Source of the DNA: JANNWF01 sp052390415
GTDB taxonomy: Bacteria > Pseudomonadota > Gammaproteobacteria > Xanthomonadales > Xanthomonadaceae
Direction of reading: 5' to 3'
Assembly: GCA_052390415.1 (NCBI GenBank)
Contig: JBQTGY010000063.1
Coordinates: 1 to 38,980 of the forward strand
Length of the DNA stretch: 38,980 nucleotides
Numbering within the stretch: the first letter of the stretch is position 1; each line of letters starts with the position of its first letter. The position numbers and the translations under genes are program-made. The notes beneath the pieces are model-generated. The model saw only the letters and a program-made list of their open reading frames with translations. It was not told the origin of the DNA and made no database searches. Below, one piece after another: positions 15,072 to 24,322 of this stretch.

Positions 15072-17477
15072 ATGAGCAGGCAACTGAGCACTATGAGCAG
15101 GCACTTGAGACAGGTATCGTGGTTGACTCTGTTGGCGCTCCTGATTGGCTTTCCGTTGTTTATCCACGCAGCGGAGGCGCCCGGCGCGCTGACGTTCATT
15201 GTCAAAGATCAGAATACTGGCAGGCGACTTTCAGCCGTGCAGATTGCGATCACCGAACGGGAAACCAATTCCACCCAATCCGTAGAAACCGACGCACAAG
15301 GTCGCATTGTCATTGAACAGCTCGACCCCGGACTTTACTCGGTTAACCTAACCAAGGTCGGGTTCGCTTCCTTATATGAGCCAAGCGTACGCGTGATAAC
15401 GCGGAAAAATTCCAAGATCGAATTTGAAATTGAGCAATCGGTAATGGAAGCGGTGGTGGTTCAAGCACGGGCATCTGATGCGTTTGCATCCGCGTCCAGC
15501 ACCTATCTCGATAGAGACGCGTTGAGCAGTGCTGTTGGCGGTGGCGCAGATCCGCTCCTCTCGTTGGACGGATTACCCGGCCTGGCATCCGCCAGTGAGT
15601 TCGCCAGCTTCAGCGTACGCGGGCGCGGCCCACGCGATAACTTGTTATTCGTTGACGATTTTCCCTTTGATAAAGCGGTACATTTTGATGCAACCCTGGG
15701 TGAGGACGAAGACGTCGGTGGTGGCGGCCGGTTCTCGATCTTCGCACCGAACGTCATCAGTGGTGCAGAGTTCTCCCCGGGTGGGTGGGGGCCAGCGTAT
15801 GGCGGCCGGGCTGCGTCGCTACTCAATCTGGAAGTCGCCGATGGCAACCCAAGCCCCTCCGCCAGTCTGCGCTACGACCTTGCGGGCTATGAGGTTGGTT
15901 ACGACGGACCTGCCGGTATCAACGAGGACTCCACTTTGCTCGTTTCTGCCCGACGACTGGATTTCGGCGCCTTCTTTGAAGATATTGAAGAGCTGGATAT
16001 TGGGGACCCCGTCTTGAGGGACATCATCATCAAGTCGTCCATACCTGTCAATCAGGGCAACACGATCGAGGTACTGCTGATCGATACACACGAAAGATAT
16101 ATTCGCGACGTCACTCACGTTTTTGAATCGCCCAATTTCGAAGATGCTGCACTTCTCGATTTCGAACAGGACAGTGATTTGTACGGTCTTACCTTGCGGT
16201 CATTAATCGGCGAAAACGCCGTCTGGACCAACAAGATTTACAATCGCAGCAGTGACAAGATCAGTTCGGAGGGCGAATCATTTCCTGATCTCGCCCCCGC
16301 AGGATCGCCTGCCTCCAGCTTTCCGGTGCGGGAAGACATTATCACTATCGCCGAAGACGAGACCGAGATTGGCTGGCGAAGCGACTATGGTGCAATGAAT
16401 CAATGGGGCGAGTTCAGCGCAGGCATCCAGGTCACGCAGATTGAACTGGACTACAGTACCGTCCTGGATGGGGATTGGATACGGTTTGTCTATGACGGCG
16501 ATGACTTCAGAGCGGACCCCGAGCAGCGGTTCATCGTGCTGACTCCGGCGAACATCAATTCTTCGCTAAGCCGGAAAGAGACGAGCTATGCAAGTTACGT
16601 AGACCAAATTTTCAAACGCGGTCAATGGGATTTTCGCACGGGGGTGCGGCTCGAGCGGGACGGCTTTACCGATCAAAGCCTGGTGTCGCCCAGGTTCAGC
16701 ATCAATTGGCGGCCGAGCAGAAGCGCGAGATACTTTGCGACCACAGGGCTCTTTCATCAGTCGCCTCGGTTCCTGGACCTTGCAGCCAACGATGCAAATG
16801 AGCTTGAGAACGAAGAAATCACGCACGGGAGTTTCGGTCTTGAGTACTTCCCGAACGACGACTGGTCGGTGTTGACGGAAGCCTATTATCAAGATCTCGC
16901 CAACCTGGTGGTGGACCTTGATCGAGCAAGCGGAACGTTTGCAAACATCGGTGATGGCACATCATTTGGTGTCGATATTGTAGTCAACGGTACGATTCGC
17001 GAAGGCCTTTACGCTACCGCAACCTACTCTTACAACGATGCGGACGTCGACCGGAAAGACGGCCGGGGAGCCGTGGCCGACGACTTCAGTCGCAAGCACG
17101 TCGCTACCCTCGGACTGACCTGGGAAATCACCGACCGCTGGAAAGTAGCCGGGCGCTACAAATACCTATCCGGCAGGCCGGAAGACGCCTTCATTATCCA
17201 CTCAGATGTATTGGGACCCGGACAACCTGTACGCTTCTCAAGAGAAACTACTGAGCGCAATGTCGGTCGCAAAGCCAGCTACGGCTTGTTGAACGTTCGT
17301 GTTGACTATCGGCGCGCATTTGGCCCCATCGATGTCACGGCATTTCTCGATGTCATCAACCTGACGGCGGCAGCTTCAACCGACGAAACCGAGTTTGACT
17401 ATCGCCGTGGCGTCGACGTGAAAGACGATAGCGAAGCTGAGCCACTGATTGGTCTGCGACTGGATTATGCTTGGTAA
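15072..17477 (+). CDS. TonB-dependent outer-membrane receptor with N-terminal carboxypeptidase-regulatory-like domain
   Basis: Outer-membrane, TonB-energised transporter of 801 residues. The ATG at 15072 has AGGAGG nine bases upstream and gives a signal peptide (hydrophobic WLTLLALLIGFPLFIHA, cleavage near residue 33). Residues about 36-110 form a CarboxypepD_reg-like beta domain (GALTFIVKDQNTGRRLS, GLYSVNLTKVGF). The plug follows (SVRGRGPRDNLLFVDDFPF, APNVISGAEFSPGGWGPAYG) and a beta-barrel ends in LRLDYAW, an aromatic terminus suited to BAM insertion. The regulator gene follows after 13 bases, so a receptor-sensor operon is likely. GC content is visibly lower than in glmS or the atp genes. 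The substrate is unknown; iron or another metal complex is a guess. Confidence 0.92.
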   Translation: MSRQLSTMSRHLRQVSWLTLLALLIGFPLFIHAAEAPGALTFIVKDQNTGRRLSAVQIAITERETNSTQSVETDAQGRIVIEQLDPGLYSVNLTKVGFASLYEPSVRVITRKNSKIEFEIEQSVMEAVVVQARASDAFASASSTYLDRDALSSAVGGGADPLLSLDGLPGLASASEFASFSVRGRGPRDNLLFVDDFPFDKAVHFDATLGEDEDVGGGGRFSIFAPNVISGAEFSPGGWGPAYGGRAASLLNLEVADGNPSPSASLRYDLAGYEVGYDGPAGINEDSTLLVSARRLDFGAFFEDIEELDIGDPVLRDIIIKSSIPVNQGNTIEVLLIDTHERYIRDVTHVFESPNFEDAALLDFEQDSDLYGLTLRSLIGENAVWTNKIYNRSSDKISSEGESFPDLAPAGSPASSFPVREDIITIAEDETEIGWRSDYGAMNQWGEFSAGIQVTQIELDYSTVLDGDWIRFVYDGDDFRADPEQRFIVLTPANINSSLSRKETSYASYVDQIFKRGQWDFRTGVRLERDGFTDQSLVSPRFSINWRPSRSARYFATTGLFHQSPRFLDLAANDANELENEEITHGSFGLEYFPNDDWSVLTEAYYQDLANLVVDLDRASGTFANIGDGTSFGVDIVVNGTIREGLYATATYSYNDADVDRKDGRGAVADDFSRKHVATLGLTWEITDRWKVAGRYKYLSGRPEDAFIIHSDVLGPGQPVRFSRETTERNVGRKASYGLLNVRVDYRRAFGPIDVTAFLDVINLTAAASTDETEFDYRRGVDVKDDSEAEPLIGLRLDYAW

Positions 17478-17490
17478 GGGGACGCAGCAG

Positions 17491-18195
17491 ATGGTACACG
17501 CACTTGGTGCGGCACCGATTCGAGCGCTGATTGTCGAAGATAATCGGGACATTTGCGCGAACATTGCTGCGTACCTTGAAAAGCATGGCTATATCATGGA
17601 TTTTGCCCATGACGGCACAAGCGCAATGCACTTGGCGCTGACGAATCCGTTCGACGTCATTGTTTTGGATTTGATGATACCGGGGATGGATGGCCTCAGT
17701 TTCTGCAAGAAGTTGCGAGCTGAAGCCAAAGTAGAAACACCGGTACTTATGCTGACGGCCAAAGACACTCTCGACGATAAACTCAAGGGTTTCGCCGCCG
17801 GCGCCGATGACTATCTGGTAAAGCCATTCGCATTGCAAGAGCTGCATGTGCGGCTTCGGGCGCTGTACAAACGTAGTCACCGAAATACCGATAATCTGCT
17901 GACTGTTGGTGATCTGACCTTGAATAGGTCCACGCGGCAAGTGCAGCGTGCGGGGCGGCGTGTCGATCTCAATCCGGCCGGCATGAAATTGCTTCAACGA
18001 CTGATGGAAGAGGCGCCGTCTGTTGTGGCTCGCGAAGATCTCGAAACGTTGTTGTGGGCGGACGAGCGCCCGGATGGTGATGCGCTTCGCTCACACTTGT
18101 ACAAGCTGCGGCAGGCAATCGATAGGCCATTTGATAACCCGCTAATTCATACCGTGCATCGGATCGGCTACCGAATTGCAGAGGATACTCAGTAG
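17491..18195 (+). CDS. OmpR-family response regulator
   Basis: A 234-residue two-component transcription factor. Receiver domain: acidic pocket Glu16-Asp17, phosphoacceptor Asp60 in DVIVLDLMIPGMDG, Thr89 in LMLTAKD, Lys111 in DDYLVKPF. The C-terminal winged helix follows from about residue 130 (LTVGDLTLNRSTRQV, recognition region DALRSHLYKLRQAID, wing HTVHRIGYRI). I choose the ATG at 17491 with AAGGGG eight bases upstream; an ATG at 17467 overlaps the receptor stop and lacks a ribosome site. The stop shares a base with the GTG of the kinase gene, so the two are translationally coupled. Likely target: the adjacent receptor operon (inference). Confidence 0.93.
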   Translation: MVHALGAAPIRALIVEDNRDICANIAAYLEKHGYIMDFAHDGTSAMHLALTNPFDVIVLDLMIPGMDGLSFCKKLRAEAKVETPVLMLTAKDTLDDKLKGFAAGADDYLVKPFALQELHVRLRALYKRSHRNTDNLLTVGDLTLNRSTRQVQRAGRRVDLNPAGMKLLQRLMEEAPSVVAREDLETLLWADERPDGDALRSHLYKLRQAIDRPFDNPLIHTVHRIGYRIAEDTQ

Positions 18196-19427
18196 TGCAC
18201 CGGCACAGTTTGCGCAAGCGTGTCGAAATTGCGTTTGCGATGTGTGTGGTTGGACTGAGCGTGGCCTGGGGATTCGCTTTTTACTCGGCGATCAGGTTGA
18301 GTGAAGACCGGGTGTTGGTGAATCAGCTAAAGCGTGCAGCTGAAAGTTATCCCGCGCTGACGATGAACCTGCGCGGATACGCTGAGGTTGGTAGCTTGCC
18401 GGAATCACTCAGGGAATGGGCGCAGGCGAATCCCGACGACGGTTTGTACGAATTCATCAGCGAAGAGCTGCATGTCGCGGTAATACCTGCCGACAATGAA
18501 CAGCGACGCGCATTTGTGGTTTTCGATGTCGCCGGAATTGAGGCTGCGTCCTCCGAAGATTGGTGGTGGCTGCTCGTTATTACTGGTGTCGTGGGTACGC
18601 TCGGCGCGCTTGGTTTCGGGCTGGGAGTTTTTGTGATGCGGAGAGCTGTCGCCCCGGTCGTACAACTCGCCAAAGTGGTCGCGGACATTGACCTGGAACA
18701 TTTATCGGCCGGCGATCATAAACTCATTAACTCTAGCCGGTTCGGCAATGATGAGGTTGGCGTGCTCGCGGGGCCCATTGAAAAAACACTTGAGCGTATC
18801 AGCGCATTTATTGCGAGGGAGCGATACTTTACCGATTCAGCCAGTCACGAGTTGCGGACGCCGATCACGGTGATAACAGGCGCGCTTGAGCTGCTGGAAC
18901 AAAGCGATCTGTCAGTGGACGATGGGAACGCGGTAGATCGAATGAGGCGGGCGACGCTTGAGATGAAATCCACGATAGAAATGTTCTTGTGCCTTGCCCG
19001 CGAAACTGACGACGGGTGGTATGGCGAGCAGTTTTTGGTGATGCCGCTGGTGAGCCGGGCGATCGATCAGCATCGCTACCTGCTGAGCGGCAAGTTCGTC
19101 GAACTTCATTTTGATGATCTCGCAGAAGCCAAGGTTTACGGACGTCCACAGGCCTTTTTTATCGCGGTCAATAATCTGGTGCGCAACGCGTTTGAGCACA
19201 CGCTCACCGGGCAGGGACCGATCACGATTCTCATCAAAGAGCACGAGCTGTTAATCCACAACCAGACGAGCAGTGGCGCTGATCGTCGGCCTACGCCGAC
19301 CGAGGCGGCGGCGTCTCACGGGCATGGTCTCGGTCTGGGTATCGTTCAACGGCTTTGTGAGCGCAATGGCTGGACGTTTACGCTGAACGTGGATGAGTCG
19401 CGCGTAACCGCCTGTCTTTCGTGGTGA
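18195..19427 (+). CDS. Membrane sensor histidine kinase
   Basis: Partner kinase of the preceding regulator, 410 residues. TM1 about 11-31, a periplasmic sensor of about 90 residues (32-122, with NLRGYAEVGSLPESLREWAQ and several acidic residues), TM2 about 124-148, then a HAMP-like linker, the HisKA H-box SASHELRTP with phosphoacceptor His218, the N-box NNLVRNAFEHT (about 326-336) and the G-box GHGLGLGIVQRL (about 376-387). The start is a GTG at 18195 whose G is the last base of the regulator's stop. The loop has no heme or metal motif I can name; its acidic patches would fit a cation or peptide signal, as in VgrS/PhoQ-like sensors, but this is speculation. Confidence 0.92.
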   Translation: MHRHSLRKRVEIAFAMCVVGLSVAWGFAFYSAIRLSEDRVLVNQLKRAAESYPALTMNLRGYAEVGSLPESLREWAQANPDDGLYEFISEELHVAVIPADNEQRRAFVVFDVAGIEAASSEDWWWLLVITGVVGTLGALGFGLGVFVMRRAVAPVVQLAKVVADIDLEHLSAGDHKLINSSRFGNDEVGVLAGPIEKTLERISAFIARERYFTDSASHELRTPITVITGALELLEQSDLSVDDGNAVDRMRRATLEMKSTIEMFLCLARETDDGWYGEQFLVMPLVSRAIDQHRYLLSGKFVELHFDDLAEAKVYGRPQAFFIAVNNLVRNAFEHTLTGQGPITILIKEHELLIHNQTSSGADRRPTPTEAAASHGHGLGLGIVQRLCERNGWTFTLNVDESRVTACLSW

Positions 19428-19845
19428 CGATGACAGACCACAACGACGTAAACAGCCCGCCGCTGAGCTGACGCGGCTGGTCATCGACCTAGCGTCTAGC
19501 CCGGACATTTCAGGAGGGGCGCGGATGATCGCGCAGGACTTTGCGGCGAGCGCTAGGCGAATTGACGTCGTGTGATCGCATCGCAAGTTGCACGATGCCG
19601 GCCTGCGTGCTGTGCAGCCTGCACGAAAGCCGATGCCGGCAGCGATCAATCAAGGCCCAACCACTCGGTTCTTGGCTTGGCACGCTTCTTGGAGATCCCC
19701 GTTCACGAGCTAGGACAAGGATTCAGGCGATTGGGCCTGCCTGCATCCGAAAGGCGGTGACTGCGGTGTACCTCACCAGGTGAGCACGCAGGAAGCCTTC
19801 AAAGTACCCAAGCTCAAGTTGCAACCACTTACTCAAGGAAACGCC
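19428..19845. other. Intergenic region after the kinase gene, no supported gene
   Basis: Short frames exist here but none has a ribosome site plus plausible composition. A stretch around 19493-19560 (CTAGCGTCTAGCCCGGACAT ... GCGAGCGCTAG) has short self-complementary ends and could be a mobile-element remnant, which I cannot confirm. The final 60 bases lead into the BON gene with AAGGAAA before its ATG. No clear promoter was identified. Confidence 0.5.
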
Positions 19846-20463
19846 ATGAACAATTTCAAGAAGACTTTCCTCGCCACCATGATCGGCGCCACCTTGTTGA
19901 CCAGCGTGCCGGTTTTCGCGCACTCGCCTGCCGTTGAGCGCACTGCTTCCGTGATTGCCGCTGACGCCGCCATCACCACCAAGGTGAAGGCGGCCTTGTT
20001 GGCCGACGCGCGCACCGAAGGTTTCGACATCAATGTCGACACCATGAACGGACATGTCGAACTGCGCGGCGGTGCTGACAATGTCGATGCCGAACTCGCC
20101 GCTAGCGAGATTGCCCGCGCTGTCGAAGGCGTGACTGCCGTCAACAACGAGTTGGTGATTGCTGCCAAGGGCACGGAAGCGCGTGATCGCGCCAACCGCG
20201 AAACCACCTCCGGCGAAGTGCGTGAAACCGCCGAGGATGCCGGCGACGTCATTGATGACGCCTGGATCACCGGCAAGGTGAAGGCGCAGCTGTTGGCCGA
20301 AGAGAGCGTCAAGGGTACCGACATCAACGTCAATACCACTGACAACGTGGTGACCTTGATCGGCAATGTGCCGTCTGCCTCCGTCCGGGCCGAAGCGATC
20401 CGCATCACCCAAGCCACCAAGGGTGTCAAAGGCGTGAACGCTGACAAGCTGGTGGTTCTGTAA
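19846..20463 (+). CDS. Periplasmic protein with two BON domains (OsmY-like)
   Basis: A 205-residue secreted protein. The signal peptide is MNNFKKTFLATMIGATLLTS...VFA with cleavage after Ala25. Two BON domains follow: about 39-108 (DAAITTKVKAALLAD, INVDTMNGHVELRGG, AVEGVTAVNNELVI) and about 140-205 (DAWITGKVKAQLLAE, INVNTTDNVVTLIGNV, ATKGVKGVNADKLVVL), each with the conserved Gly and V-x-L-x-G strand. BON domains bind phospholipid surfaces, and OsmY-type proteins respond to osmotic or envelope stress. The ATG at 19846 has AAGGAAA five bases upstream. A strong terminator follows, so the gene is monocistronic. Confidence 0.92.
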   Translation: MNNFKKTFLATMIGATLLTSVPVFAHSPAVERTASVIAADAAITTKVKAALLADARTEGFDINVDTMNGHVELRGGADNVDAELAASEIARAVEGVTAVNNELVIAAKGTEARDRANRETTSGEVRETAEDAGDVIDDAWITGKVKAQLLAEESVKGTDINVNTTDNVVTLIGNVPSASVRAEAIRITQATKGVKGVNADKLVVL

Positions 20464-20518
20464 AGCACTCGCTCCGAAGCAAACTGCGGTGAGCGGATTC
20501 GCTAACCGCATGAAACCG

Positions 20519-20556
20519 ACGCCCACTCCCGCCGCAAGCGAGGGTGGGCGTTTTTC
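20519..20556 (+). terminator. Rho-independent terminator after the BON gene
   Basis: ACGCCCAC at 20519-20526 pairs with GTGGGCGT ending at 20551, closing a GC-rich loop, and is followed by a run of T (TTTTTCG). Confidence 0.85.
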
Positions 20557-20567
20557 GTAGTGACGGC

Positions 20568-20789
20568 TTATGCCGAAATCGGCGCGACCTTGTTCCGACG
20601 CAGCAGCGTGACCGCCGCGAGCAAACAGCCCGTGGCCGAGGCCAGCATCAGCAAAGCAATCGAAGCTTCGCTGACCGGGCTGGCCTTCGCGACCACCGCA
20701 GCGGCCATGGAAACGTCGTAGAGCAGGACTGCGAACATCGCCACACCGGCGGCAGACAACAGTGCTGCAAGGGTTCGGGAATGGGTCAT
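20568..20789 (-). CDS. Small two-helix membrane protein, unknown function
   Basis: A 73-residue frame with two hydrophobic segments (LAALLSAAGVAMFAVLLYDV and SIALLMLASATGCLLAAVTLL), a basic end (RRNKV) and an ATG start. No family is recognised. There is no clear Shine-Dalgarno. It lies downstream of aceE on the same strand, separated by about 130 bases with hairpins, and ends close to the terminator of the convergent BON gene. The two clean membrane segments make coding plausible. Confidence 0.5.
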   Translation of the reverse strand: MTHSRTLAALLSAAGVAMFAVLLYDVSMAAAVVAKASPVSEASIALLMLASATGCLLAAVTLLRRNKVAPISA

Positions 20790-20884
20790 GGCGAGAGCTT
20801 CTTGCTTGGCTTCGTAGGCGGGTGGGATTGGTATTCGATGCTTTGCACAGCACGTCAGGTCAGCATCGACCTGATGTGCCTTGT

Positions 20885-20907
20885 TGCCACCTCGCCCAGC
20901 GAGGCGG
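20885..20907 (-). terminator. Hairpin downstream of aceE
   Basis: GCC-x-CCTCG and CGAGG-x-GGC pair around CCCAG just after the aceE stop. A second stem (TCAGGTC/GACCTGA, about 20859-20878) lies further on. Neither has a T-tract, so termination is uncertain and they may stabilise the 3' end. Confidence 0.35.
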
Positions 20908-20918
20908 CTGCACGATCA

Positions 20919-23603
20919 CTACACCCCGACCGGATTCACTTTCTCGGGATCAAGTTTGTATTCCTTGATCGCGCGGGCCACGTCCTTGGCATTCATCTGA
21001 CCTTCGGCCGCCAACGCAGCAATCGCGGCATGGGCGATGTAGTAGCGGTCGACTTCGAAGAAGCGGCGCAGGTTGGCGCGGGTATCCGATCGGCCGAAGC
21101 CATCGGTGCCGAGCACGTGATAACGCATGGGAACGAAGGCTCGGATCTGGTCGGCGTACTGGCGCACGTAGTCGGTTGCAGCGATCACCGGCCCCGGCCG
21201 ACCGCCCAGGCATTCCTCAACGTAGGTCTTGCGCGGGGTCTTCGCTTCCGGGTGCAGCCGGTTCCAGCGTTCGACATCGAAGCCGTCGCGACGCAGCTCG
21301 GTGAAGCTGGGGCAGGACCAGATGTCGGAAGACACCCCGAAATCCTTCTGCAGCAGTTCGGCCGCAGCGATCGCCTCGCGCAGGATGGTGCCGGAGCCGA
21401 GCAGCTGCACGCGCAGTTCGCCCTTCTTCGGCTTGCCCGGGCTGCTCAGCAAATACATGCCCTTGATGATGCCCGCCTCGGCGCCCTTCGGCATTTCCGG
21501 GTGGGTGTAGTTCTCGTTCATCAGGGTCAGGTAGTAGTACTCGTCGACCTGCTCAGTGAGCATTTTCTGCATGCCGTGCTGCAGGATCACCGCGACCTCG
21601 AACCCAAACGTCGGGTCATAGGGTTTGCAGTTGGGAATGCTGCCCGCGAGCAGATGCGAATGGCCGTCTTCGTGTTGCAAACCTTCGCCATTGAGCGTGG
21701 TGCGACCGGCAGTCGCACCCAGCAGAAAACCTCGCGCGCGCATGTCGGCGGCTTGCCACGCCGAATCGCCGATACGTTGAAAGCCGAACATCGAGTAGTA
21801 GATGTAGAACGGCAGCATCGGCAGGTTGTTGGTGCTGTAGCTGGTCGCCGCCGCCATCCATGACGAAAACGCGCCGGCTTCGGTGATGCCTTCCTCGAGC
21901 ACCTGACCGGCGGAATCCTCGCGGTAATACATCAACTGGTCGGCGTCGACGGGCTTGTACTTCTGCCCATGCGGCGCATAGATGCCGATCTGCCGGAACA
22001 GGCCTTCCATGCCAAACGTGCGCGCCTCGTCGGCCACGATGGGCACCACGCGCGGGCCGACCTGCTTGTCGCGCAGGATGATGTTGAGCGCCTGCACGAA
22101 CGCCATCGTGGTTGAAATTTCGCGATCACCGCTGGATTTGAGCAGGCGCTCGAATACCGTCAATTCCGGCGCCGGCAAGGACTCATCGGCACGCTGCCGA
22201 CGCTGTGGCAAAGAACCGCCGAGCGCCTCGCGACGTCCCTTCAGATACGTGACCTCGGGCGAGTCCGGGCCGGGGTGATAGAACGGCACATCCGGCAACT
22301 GCTCGTCGCTGACCGGAATGTTGAAACGATCACGGAAATCCTTGACCGCGGCGTCATCGAGTTTCTTGGTCTGGTGCGACGGGTTCAGCGACTCACCCGA
22401 CTTGCCCATGCCGTAACCCTTCACCGTCTTGGCGAGGATGACGGTCGGCTGGCCCTTGTGGTTGCTCGCCTGCCGATACGCGGCGTAGACCTTGTGCGGA
22501 TCGTGTCCGCCACGGTTGAGCCGCCAGATGTCATCGTCGGACAGGTTGGCGACCATCGCGGCAGTCTCCGGGTATTTGCCGAAGAAGTTGTCGCGGGTGT
22601 ACTTGCCGCCGAAGGCCTTGCAGTTCTGGTACTCGCCGTCGACGGTTTCCATCATCAGCTTGCGCAGCACGCCATCCTTGTCGCGCGCCAGAAGCGGATC
22701 CCAGTAACTGCCCCACACCACTTTCAGCACGTTCCAGTCGGCACCCCGGAACACACCTTCCAGTTCCTGGATGATCTTGCCATTGCCGCGCACCGGGCCG
22801 TCGAGACGCTGCAGGTTGCAGTTGACGACGAACACCAGATTGTCGAGGCCTTCGCGACCGGCCAGCGAAATCGCGCCCAGGCTCTCCGGCTCGTCGGTTT
22901 CACCGTCCCCCAGGAAGCACCAGATCTTGCGATCCGTCTTCGGCATCAGGCCACGGCCTTCCAGATATTTGCAGAAGCGCGCTTGGTAGATTGCGCTGAT
23001 CGGTCCAAGGCCCATCGACACGGTCGGCGTCTGCCAGAAATCCGGCATCAACCACGGATGCGGATACGAGCTGATGCCGCGGCCGTCGACTTCCATGCGG
23101 AAGTGGTCGAGCTGGTCGGTGCTCAGACGGCCCTCAAGAAACGCGCGTGCATACACACCCGGCGAAGAGTGACCCTGGATGTACAGCAGATCGCCGGGGT
23201 GGTCGGCACTGGGCGCGCGCCAGACGTGATTGAAACCGACGTCGTAGAGCGTCGCCGAACTGGCGAAGCTGGCGATGTGACCACCGAGATCACCCGGCTT
23301 GCGGTTGGCCCGCACCACCATCGCCATCGCGTTCCAACGCACCAATGTGCGAATCCGCCATTCCAGACCGGGGTCGCCCGAAGGCTTGGCCTCCAGATGC
23401 GCCGGGATGGTGTTGATGTAGTCGGTGGTAGGCGAGAACGGCAGATGCGCACCCGCGCGGCGGGTCACCTCGACCATGCGCTGCAGCAGCTGATGCGCGC
23501 GCTCCGGCCCGTCGTTCTGGATAACCGCATTGAGGGCGTCGATCCATTCCTGGGTCTCGGCCGGATCGATGTCACTGGCGGGCGTGGATGGCGTGCGGCT
23601 CAT
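20919..23603 (-). CDS. aceE: Pyruvate dehydrogenase E1 component, homodimeric type
   Basis: Thiamine-diphosphate enzyme that decarboxylates pyruvate and acetylates the lipoyl groups of E2. The 894-residue single chain matches the E. coli AceE type. Visible are YIQGHSSPGVYARAFLEGRL, the ThDP/magnesium motif GDGETDEPESLGAISLAGRE...NLVFVVNCNLQ, the loop GKSGESLNPSHQTKK, the pyrimidine-domain IVADEARTFGMEGLFRQIGIY, and GLQHEDGHSHL. The ATG at 23603 has GGGAGAAG upstream. Genes for E2 and E3 (aceF, lpdA) are not adjacent, so the complex is encoded at split loci. No PdhR-like gene lies beside it. Confidence 0.98.
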   Translation of the reverse strand: MSRTPSTPASDIDPAETQEWIDALNAVIQNDGPERAHQLLQRMVEVTRRAGAHLPFSPTTDYINTIPAHLEAKPSGDPGLEWRIRTLVRWNAMAMVVRANRKPGDLGGHIASFASSATLYDVGFNHVWRAPSADHPGDLLYIQGHSSPGVYARAFLEGRLSTDQLDHFRMEVDGRGISSYPHPWLMPDFWQTPTVSMGLGPISAIYQARFCKYLEGRGLMPKTDRKIWCFLGDGETDEPESLGAISLAGREGLDNLVFVVNCNLQRLDGPVRGNGKIIQELEGVFRGADWNVLKVVWGSYWDPLLARDKDGVLRKLMMETVDGEYQNCKAFGGKYTRDNFFGKYPETAAMVANLSDDDIWRLNRGGHDPHKVYAAYRQASNHKGQPTVILAKTVKGYGMGKSGESLNPSHQTKKLDDAAVKDFRDRFNIPVSDEQLPDVPFYHPGPDSPEVTYLKGRREALGGSLPQRRQRADESLPAPELTVFERLLKSSGDREISTTMAFVQALNIILRDKQVGPRVVPIVADEARTFGMEGLFRQIGIYAPHGQKYKPVDADQLMYYREDSAGQVLEEGITEAGAFSSWMAAATSYSTNNLPMLPFYIYYSMFGFQRIGDSAWQAADMRARGFLLGATAGRTTLNGEGLQHEDGHSHLLAGSIPNCKPYDPTFGFEVAVILQHGMQKMLTEQVDEYYYLTLMNENYTHPEMPKGAEAGIIKGMYLLSSPGKPKKGELRVQLLGSGTILREAIAAAELLQKDFGVSSDIWSCPSFTELRRDGFDVERWNRLHPEAKTPRKTYVEECLGGRPGPVIAATDYVRQYADQIRAFVPMRYHVLGTDGFGRSDTRANLRRFFEVDRYYIAHAAIAALAAEGQMNAKDVARAIKEYKLDPEKVNPVGV

Positions 23604-23796
23604 GGCTTCTCCCTGGGAAATCCGCGCCGCGTGGCCGCCTTCGATCGGGCGACTCAGTGCGCGCGCGAAACAGGCTGCGAGTCTAGCGCAGCCGGGCCAG
23701 CGGACGCTGCGGTTTGGGCGATGGCCCCCGATGCGGCGCTACACTGCGCGTCGCCGCGGAATGGCTCCGTTGGCCTCAACCACGGAACCTTTGCCC

Positions 23797-24183
23797 ATGT
23801 TCAGCCATGTCATGGTGGGTGCTGACGATCTGGAAACTTCGCGTCGCTTTTACGACGCCCTGCTCGCTGCCATCGGCGGGCGACCCGGCGTCACCGACGC
23901 CAAAGGTCGCACCAGTTGGCTGCACAAGGGCGCGGTATTCATGATTACCAAGCCGATCAACGGCCAACCGGCGAGCGGCGGCAACGGCATGACCATCGGT
24001 TTTCAATGCGATAGCCCGGAGATGGTCGACGCCTGGCACCAGGCCGGCGTCGCCGCCGGCGGCACTGCCATTGAGGACCCGCCAGGCATTCGCGGCAACG
24101 CCTTCGGCCAGCTCTACCTGGCCTATCTGCGCGATCCGGCCGGCAACAAGCTGTGTGGGCTGTATCGGGTGCCGAAGGGCTGA
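23797..24183 (+). CDS. VOC (glyoxalase/bleomycin-resistance) superfamily protein
   Basis: A 128-residue single-module protein with paired beta-alpha-beta-beta-beta units: MFSHVMVGADDLETSRRFYD at the start (VOC signature with the first metal-site His), a MTIGFQCDSPEMVDAWHQAG middle, and FGQLYLAYLRDPAGNKL at the end (YxxDPxGN). Such proteins are often annotated as glyoxalases, but substrates vary widely. The ATG at 23797 is chosen because it begins exactly at the domain; an in-frame ATG at 23761 would add 12 residues. The gene is divergent from aceE and convergent with the diguanylate cyclase gene; a 16-bp perfect palindrome (24226-24241) lies in the convergent gap. Confidence 0.88.
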   Translation: MFSHVMVGADDLETSRRFYDALLAAIGGRPGVTDAKGRTSWLHKGAVFMITKPINGQPASGGNGMTIGFQCDSPEMVDAWHQAGVAAGGTAIEDPPGIRGNAFGQLYLAYLRDPAGNKLCGLYRVPKG

Positions 24184-24322
24184 GGCAGTCGTCGATGGTT
24201 CCATCCGGCGATCGTTGCGTTGGTCGCTCGCGTACGCGAGCCGCCTTCGCTTTGCTCGCGGCGGGATACCTGACCTTTGTAGCCTCTGCGCTTCCGGTGG
24301 TCGTCAGCGCGGGCTGATCCGC

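Noticed and set aside
19541..19783. Short plus-strand frames between the kinase and BON genes
   Set aside because: No ribosome site, mixed Cys/Arg-rich composition and no homology pattern.
22275..23825. A 516-codon plus-strand frame
   Set aside because: Antisense to aceE, which is certain from its ThDP motifs; the antisense product has shadow composition.
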